A stretch of DNA of 64,000 bases, taken from positions 10,920-74,919 of the forward strand of contig NZ_JAJCIC010000025.1 in assembly GCF_020554865.1 (NCBI RefSeq). Reading direction: 5' to 3'. Shown here piece after piece: positions 59,465 to 64,000 of this stretch. The position numbers were made by a program, and so were the translations under genes. A model generated the notes under the pieces. The model was not told the DNA's origin, did no database searches, and saw only the letters and a list, made by a program, of their open reading frames with translations. How positions within the stretch are numbered: the stretch's first letter is position 1; each line of letters starts with the position of its first letter. Origin of the DNA: Lacrimispora sp. 210928-DFI.3.58 (GTDB taxonomy: Bacteria; Bacillota; Clostridia; Lachnospirales; Lachnospiraceae).

Positions 59465-60257
59465 GTTCCTTGTCCTCCTTGTCCTTTTTTACATTTGTTT
59501 TAATGTCGCTGGGAGCATAGCCGAACTGCTTTTTAAACACCTGGAAAAAGTAGGCATAATCATGATACCCCAGCATGCGGGCCACCTCGTTCACACGGTT
59601 CTGAGGATTGCGCAGGAGGATCCTGGCATTCTGCATTTTTACCATGCTCACATAGGCGGCAAAGCCCACTCCCGTCTCCCGCTTAAAGCATTTGCTGAAA
59701 TGCCCGGTGGAAACAAGCAGCTCCCCGCACACATCCGCAAGATTGATATTTTTCTGGAGATTCCGGTCCACATAGTCGATGGCCTGGGATACCATAGAGG
59801 AATACCCAGGCTTTCCTGAACGGATGGCATAAAGCTGTGTTTCCAGCTCATCCATAGGCTCCATACCAGCTTCCAGCTTTTTCTTCTTTATCGCACCTGT
59901 CACATGGAGCAGGGCCTGCTCCATCTCCTCCGTCATAATAGGCTTTAACAGATAGTCGCTGACGCCGTACCGTATGGCCTGACGGGCATATTCAAACTGG
60001 CTGTAGCCTGAAATGATGATGAACTGGATCTCCTTCTGTTCTTCCTTTACCTTCTTGATAATGTCCAAACCGTTAAATCCCGGCATCTGTATATCAATGA
60101 TCACAATGGCCGGAGACAGCTCCTGTATTGCCTTCAGTCCCGCTATGCCGTCATATGCGGTGCCTACCAGCCTGCATCCGCATTTTCTCCAGTCCGTGGA
60201 TCTGGCTATGGCCTCCACCGCAATTTTATTATCATCAATAATTACCACAGGGCACAT
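59442..60257 (-). CDS. YesN-type response regulator with AraC DNA-binding domain
   Basis: A 271-residue protein. The N-terminal receiver has VVIIDDNKIAVEAI and the phospho-acceptor Asp in IVIIDIQMPGFNGL (about residue 55), with K near 105. The C-terminal AraC-type double helix-turn-helix contains NLADVCGELLVSTGHFSKCFKRETGVGFAAYV and NEVARMLGYHDYAYFFQVFKKQFGYAPSD. It is cotranscribed with the sensor kinase upstream and the esterase downstream, and probably activates the sugar transport operon upstream. Confidence 0.93.
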   Translation of the reverse strand: MCPVVIIDDNKIAVEAIARSTDWRKCGCRLVGTAYDGIAGLKAIQELSPAIVIIDIQMPGFNGLDIIKKVKEEQKEIQFIIISGYSQFEYARQAIRYGVSDYLLKPIMTEEMEQALLHVTGAIKKKKLEAGMEPMDELETQLYAIRSGKPGYSSMVSQAIDYVDRNLQKNINLADVCGELLVSTGHFSKCFKRETGVGFAAYVSMVKMQNARILLRNPQNRVNEVARMLGYHDYAYFFQVFKKQFGYAPSDIKTNVKKDKEDKEHDRDARK

Positions 60258-60281
60258 ATTGATTCCCCCCTTTTCCCTCTG

Positions 60282-62024
60282 TCAGAGCAGAGGCAGCATG
60301 ATCCTGACCTCCGTATAATGATGGTACTCCGAATCAATGGAAAGGCCGTATTCCTCTCCGTAAAACATCCGTATTCTGTCCTGAACATTGCGGATCCCTA
60401 CCCGTTTTGATACTCCTTTTCCCTCCTTCAGCTCACAGAGCTTATCCGGATCAATCCCACCGCCGTTGTCCCACACGGAGATCACCAGCTTATCTTCTTC
60501 CTCATAGACGGAGATCCGTATGGTGCAGGTTCCGATCATAGGTTCCATGCCGTGGACAAGGGAATTTTCCACAATGGGCTGCAGGATATAGGTGGGTATC
60601 CTCACCCTCATAAACGCATCATCCACCTCCCACCGGATATTCAGCCGGTCAGGATAGATCTCCCTGTAAAGCTCCATATAGTTTTCTGCATATTCAAGCT
60701 CCTCCGAAAGCTCACAGGAGGTATTCCGCCTGTCGACATTTCCCCGGAAAAATTTGGAAAGCATGCAGATAAGACGGCTCACCTGCTTATCTCCATTGAT
60801 CTGGGCAATGCCGTTGATAGACTGCAGGATATTAAACAAAAAATGGGGATTTACCTGAGCCTGAAGCTCATGGTAGCGCGCCTCTAAAAGGGCATACCGG
60901 TTCTTCTGCTGAAGCTCCTGATTCTTTACCACCTGCTCCATAAGCCCCTTGATGCGCACGGACATCTCCTGTATGCTGAGAGCCAGCACGTCCAGCTCAT
61001 CCCCCCTGGCGAACAGAACAGGCTCCAGTTCAAACTCTCCTCTGGATATACGGTGAAGATTCTCCAGAAGGACTTTTAGCTTCTTTGCCATTTTGCCAAA
61101 CAGCAGCCACAAAAGCAGGATCGCAGCTCCAAAAGCAAACACGCCCACCACGGATATCAGGTAAAGGAGATCGGAAAAACGCCGGTTCTTTTCCTTTAAG
61201 TCCACCACATGGACAAGCTTAAGCTTTACCCTGCTGATGGGGTATTCTGTCTGTAAAATGCTTCCCCTTTTCTCTGTCCCGTTGTTCCCGTCATAGGCCT
61301 CCTCCGCCTGCGCAGGACTGGTGGAATAAAGGGGTTCTCCATTTCTGTCATAGATCGTAAAATATCCGATCTTTGTGCTGTCGATATCATTAAAAATTTC
61401 CCTGATCGAGGTATCCTGCACCTCTGCCATGATACAGCCGCAAAAACGCATGGTATAGAAATCAAAGATGGAACGCATCAAAATGATTCCCTCCGGGTTC
61501 GTGCTGCTGATCCATACCGTATTGCCCGGCCTGGCACCCAGGTTCTCTTCATTTTCAAGATACAGCTTTGTCAGCTCCGTCTTAACGGGCACAGAGCCCG
61601 CCGGCATGGAGACTCTGCGGGCCAGATACGCCTCCTCACAGCTGTCGATCACCGCCACCCAGTTGATATCATCGTTCATACTCAGGATCTCATCCAGGTA
61701 GTAGTGCACGCGCGCGCGCAGGAAAAGCCCATTTCTTCCGTCCCCATCCTCCATCTGTATGAGCAGAGGACCAAAACGCTCATTGGTCAGCGTAAGAGGC
61801 ACCGTATCCTCCGAAAGCTCCTTCAGGGACACATCCACATTCCGGCATATCTGCTCTGTCAAAGTATCTGAGTGGTAGGTGAGCTCCTCCTCAAACCTTC
61901 TGCAGCTCATCTCATAGATGCATAAAAGCGCTCCTAAAAAGATAATGCCCAGAAAAAGGAGAACCATGATCATCTTAAAATGCAGTGTTTTTCTGAAATG
62001 GATCCTGTTGTCCTGCTGCTCCAC
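60282..62024 (-). CDS. YesM-type sensor histidine kinase
   Basis: A 580-residue membrane kinase. Span 1 is at about residues 18-38, an extracellular sensing domain covers about 39-290, span 2 is at about 287-307, followed by a HAMP linker. The phospho-acceptor histidine is in LQAQVNPHFLFNILQSINGIAQ, and the ATPase domain has PTYILQPIVENSLVHG and WDNGGGID. It starts at a GTG with GGAGGTG upstream. It pairs with the YesN regulator 24 bases downstream and likely senses an extracellular sugar or its binding protein. Confidence 0.93.
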   Translation of the reverse strand: MEQQDNRIHFRKTLHFKMIMVLLFLGIIFLGALLCIYEMSCRRFEEELTYHSDTLTEQICRNVDVSLKELSEDTVPLTLTNERFGPLLIQMEDGDGRNGLFLRARVHYYLDEILSMNDDINWVAVIDSCEEAYLARRVSMPAGSVPVKTELTKLYLENEENLGARPGNTVWISSTNPEGIILMRSIFDFYTMRFCGCIMAEVQDTSIREIFNDIDSTKIGYFTIYDRNGEPLYSTSPAQAEEAYDGNNGTEKRGSILQTEYPISRVKLKLVHVVDLKEKNRRFSDLLYLISVVGVFAFGAAILLLWLLFGKMAKKLKVLLENLHRISRGEFELEPVLFARGDELDVLALSIQEMSVRIKGLMEQVVKNQELQQKNRYALLEARYHELQAQVNPHFLFNILQSINGIAQINGDKQVSRLICMLSKFFRGNVDRRNTSCELSEELEYAENYMELYREIYPDRLNIRWEVDDAFMRVRIPTYILQPIVENSLVHGMEPMIGTCTIRISVYEEEDKLVISVWDNGGGIDPDKLCELKEGKGVSKRVGIRNVQDRIRMFYGEEYGLSIDSEYHHYTEVRIMLPLL

Positions 62025-62076
62025 CTTTCCACCTCCGCTGTTACGCCCATTCCTGTTACCGCTGAAAAATACGCTG

Positions 62077-62180
62077 CTATTTTTTTAGCTATGAGCACTT
62101 AGAGCACGTCTTTGGGGCTCTTACGTGCGATGCATGAAAAATAGTTCGCAAGGTCTTTCACGAGCGTTACTATTTTTTTA
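62077..62180. repeat. Structured repeat, family B copy 2
   Basis: Near-identical to 42115-42221 over AGCTATGAGCACTTAGAGC, GGGCTCTTACGTGCGATGCA, TGAAAAATAGTTCGCAAGG and CACGAGCGTTACTATTTTT. It is flanked by near-copies of CTATTTTTTTA at both ends. It lies between the permease stop and the histidine kinase start, about 50 bases ahead of the kinase gene. Confidence 0.75.
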
Positions 62181-62213
62181 AGATATAGCAATCAGCTGCG
62201 GTCTTGTCAAGCA

Positions 62214-63038
62214 TTATCCTTTCACTGCGCCGGATGTGATCCCCCCAATGATATACTTCTGCAGAGCAAGATATAAGATCAGGATCGGTATCATGGACAG
62301 AATGAAAAGTGCAAATGCCAGCCCCAGCTCAATGCTGTTTTCTCCAAAGAAAAAGTATTGGGTCAGCGGCACATTTCTCACCGGCTTTTTCTGCAAAAGA
62401 GTGAGGGACATCTGGAAATCATTCCATACGTTTAAGGTATTCAGCACCACAGAGGTGAGGATGATCGGCTTCATGAGCGGGAACACGATTCTGAAAAATA
62501 CAGAGTAGAGCCCTGCTCCGTCTATGGCGGCCGCCTCCTCCAGCTCTTTTGGTATGCTCTTCACAAAGCCCGACACTAAGAGCACCGTAAATGCGATCTG
62601 AAAGCCGATCTTTGCCATCACAAAGCCGTGAAGGGTGTTTAAAAGCTTCCAGCGGGTCATATCAATGTACAGGGGCGTCATAATGGACTGAAAGGGAATG
62701 ATCATTGCGCCCACGAAAATATAGTAGATGGTATTATAAAACCGGTTATTCTTTCTGGCAATGATATAAGCTGCCATGGTACAGATCAGGGTAATGATGA
62801 TAACTGCCCATGCCGTTGTCACCAGGCTGTTTTTCATAGCCAGTCCAAAATTTGAGGTCTCCACTGCCCTGCTAAAGTTGTCCCAATGGATCACCTTTGG
62901 AAAGGCAAGGCGGTTCTTCACCATCTCCGGCTTTGACTTCACGGAATAAATAATGGCGATATAAAACGGACTGATAACAAGGAGAGCTACCAGGATCCTG
63001 AATAAAAGGAATGCAATTTTCTGAGGCCTGTGCTTCAC
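62214..63038 (-). CDS. Carbohydrate ABC permease (AraQ/MalG type)
   Basis: Membrane permease of 274 residues with six spans. The EAA loop is KELEEAAAIDGAGLYSVFFRIVFPLMKPI and the C-terminus is QKYIIGGITSGAVKG, as in the GH32-linked permease at 20942. Its start overlaps the stop of the upstream permease by one base. It imports an oligosaccharide, perhaps a uronate-containing one judging from the neighbouring CE15-like enzyme. No ATPase is present locally. Confidence 0.93.
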   Translation of the reverse strand: MKHRPQKIAFLLFRILVALLVISPFYIAIIYSVKSKPEMVKNRLAFPKVIHWDNFSRAVETSNFGLAMKNSLVTTAWAVIIITLICTMAAYIIARKNNRFYNTIYYIFVGAMIIPFQSIMTPLYIDMTRWKLLNTLHGFVMAKIGFQIAFTVLLVSGFVKSIPKELEEAAAIDGAGLYSVFFRIVFPLMKPIILTSVVLNTLNVWNDFQMSLTLLQKKPVRNVPLTQYFFFGENSIELGLAFALFILSMIPILILYLALQKYIIGGITSGAVKG

Positions 63039-63892
63039 TATATCTCCACCTCCCTTGCTCTGAGACTCTTAGAAACCAGCGTGCTTACCGCAAAAATAGC
63101 AATGGTGAATACCACCGCAATAGCCTGCCCGTAGCCTGCCCTGAAATAGGTGAACAGATTGTTGTAGATCAGCATCGCCACTGTCTCAGATGCCCGTCCC
63201 GGACCTCCTGCAGTCGCTGCCATAGGATAATCAAACACCTTCATGCCCCAGGCTAAGAGCAGCGTAAAATTAGCGGTCACTGCGGGACCGATCATGGGAA
63301 AGGTAATGAATTTAAATTTCTGCCAGGCTGTAGCTCCTTCCAGGTTTGCCGCTTCATAATAGTCCGTGGACACTCCCTGAATAGCAGCGATGTAAACTAC
63401 CATACAGTATCCGGCATCTCTCCACACAGAGATCACCGCCAGTCCCAGCATGACCCAGGTCGTGCTCCCTAAAGGGCTTGGAATGCCGAAAATGTCATAA
63501 AATACATCGCTGTACACATACCGCCATATGTAGGATGACAGCACCAGGCTGAGGCAGTAGGGCACGAAAATACAGGTTCTGAGCACGTTGTTGAGTTTTG
63601 ACACCTTTGCGATCATAAGGGCAAAGAGAAGCCCGAACAGGTTTGAAAATACCATGGTAAGAGCTGTGAAAATCAGCGTATTTTTGGTGGCATTGATCAC
63701 ATTTGCATCCTGGAAAATACGCAGATAGTTGCTGAGACCCACAAATGCCTTATTGGGACTCATGCCGTCCCATTTTGTAAAGGAAATGGGAAAGCCCTGC
63801 AAAAACGGATACGCCACAAAGACGGAAAACATGATGATCGCAGGTAAAATAAAGGTAAATTCCTGGAGTCTTTTTTTCATCTTTTGGTTCAT
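63038..63892 (-). CDS. Carbohydrate ABC permease (LplB/MalF type)
   Basis: Membrane permease of 284 residues, six spans, with the EAA loop DYYEAANLEGATAWQKFKFITFPMIGP. ATG 63892 is preferred as GGAGG lies 5-6 bases upstream; the longer reading frame to 63973 has no ribosome site. It partners with the permease downstream. The binding-protein gene expected upstream would lie beyond the window edge. A short GCCGCC/GGCGGC hairpin is at about 63929-63945. Confidence 0.92.
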   Translation of the reverse strand: MNQKMKKRLQEFTFILPAIIMFSVFVAYPFLQGFPISFTKWDGMSPNKAFVGLSNYLRIFQDANVINATKNTLIFTALTMVFSNLFGLLFALMIAKVSKLNNVLRTCIFVPYCLSLVLSSYIWRYVYSDVFYDIFGIPSPLGSTTWVMLGLAVISVWRDAGYCMVVYIAAIQGVSTDYYEAANLEGATAWQKFKFITFPMIGPAVTANFTLLLAWGMKVFDYPMAATAGGPGRASETVAMLIYNNLFTYFRAGYGQAIAVVFTIAIFAVSTLVSKSLRAREVEI

Positions 63893-64000
63893 TGCTGCCT
63901 CCATTCTGTTGTTACTATAAAAGTCCTGCCGCCGAATAGGCGGCATGTATTCAGGTATGCCAAATGCGCCCACCAGACTCTTATGGTGCGGTAGTGCGTC

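Noticed and set aside
1..64000. CRISPR array, rRNA, tRNA, transposase or prophage genes
   Set aside because: No regularly spaced direct repeats, no cloverleaf-like or rRNA sequence and no recombinase or phage protein was recognised on either strand.

Overview
The window looks like a chromosomal segment of an anaerobic Gram-positive bacterium, most likely a gut Lachnospiraceae (Clostridium cluster XIVa). Supporting this are strong GGAGG ribosome-binding sites, T-box and TPP leader RNAs, TTGACA/TATAAT promoters with 17-base spacers, a CIRCE element, an oxygen-sensitive ThiH route to thiazole, QueH, and a YesM/YesN-type two-component system beside sugar ABC permeases. Genus assignment is inference. 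No rRNA, tRNA, CRISPR array, prophage or transposase gene was seen.

Layout. 1-2.8 kb: the 5' three quarters of ileS behind a T-box leader, divergent from a TPP-riboswitch-controlled thiazole operon, thiS-thiF-thiG-thiH-tenI (3.1-6.7 kb). 6.7-17.8 kb: one co-directional run of twelve genes on the minus strand. A branched-chain-amino-acid-type ABC importer (livKHMGF) is followed by a cytidylate-kinase-like protein, a D-amino-acid transaminase, a DUF4392 protein, 5-oxoprolinase subunits PxpB and PxpC, a DUF1445 hydro-lyase and PxpA. DUF1445 and DUF4392 are the two halves of the animal D-glutamate cyclase, so this run reads as an uptake and degradation pathway for D-glutamate/5-oxoproline or related D-amino acids. 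It is the best candidate here for a little-described system.

18-19.5 kb: pncB. 19.5-25.4 kb: a sucrose/fructan locus (GH32 enzyme, three ABC transporter genes, divergent LacI-type repressor with a perfect palindromic operator). 25.5-31.2 kb: galK, a YhcC-type radical SAM protein, a CapA-type protein, DegV and a secreted protein with wall-binding repeats. 31.4-35.4 kb: CIRCE-controlled htpG, a first RpoD-like sigma factor and a DUF5721-like protein. 36-42 kb: gltB-gltD. 42.4-50.7 kb: a DUF4349 lipoprotein, HPr, queH, a second RpoD-like sigma factor, a lipid kinase, mutY, birA, a small membrane protein and argF. 51-57.9 kb: a patatin-like protein, a truncated NfeD-like protein, an RNA methyltransferase, nadE, tcdA (divergent), a YitT protein and an Rrf2 regulator. 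58.3-64 kb: a cytoplasmic CE15-like esterase, a YesN/YesM two-component system and two sugar ABC permeases, probably one oligosaccharide-use locus that continues past the window edge.

The intergenic spaces hold several families of palindromic repeats. The most striking is a 240-290 bp near-complete palindrome present twice (50860-51099 and 57971-58260), with a possible fragment at 30340-30399. Its inner part is conserved between copies, while its outer arms differ between copies yet stay self-complementary. One copy supplies the last codons of the patatin-like gene. Two smaller families (4000/29215 and 42115/62077/43650) and two isolated long inverted repeats (2422 and 35902) add to this.
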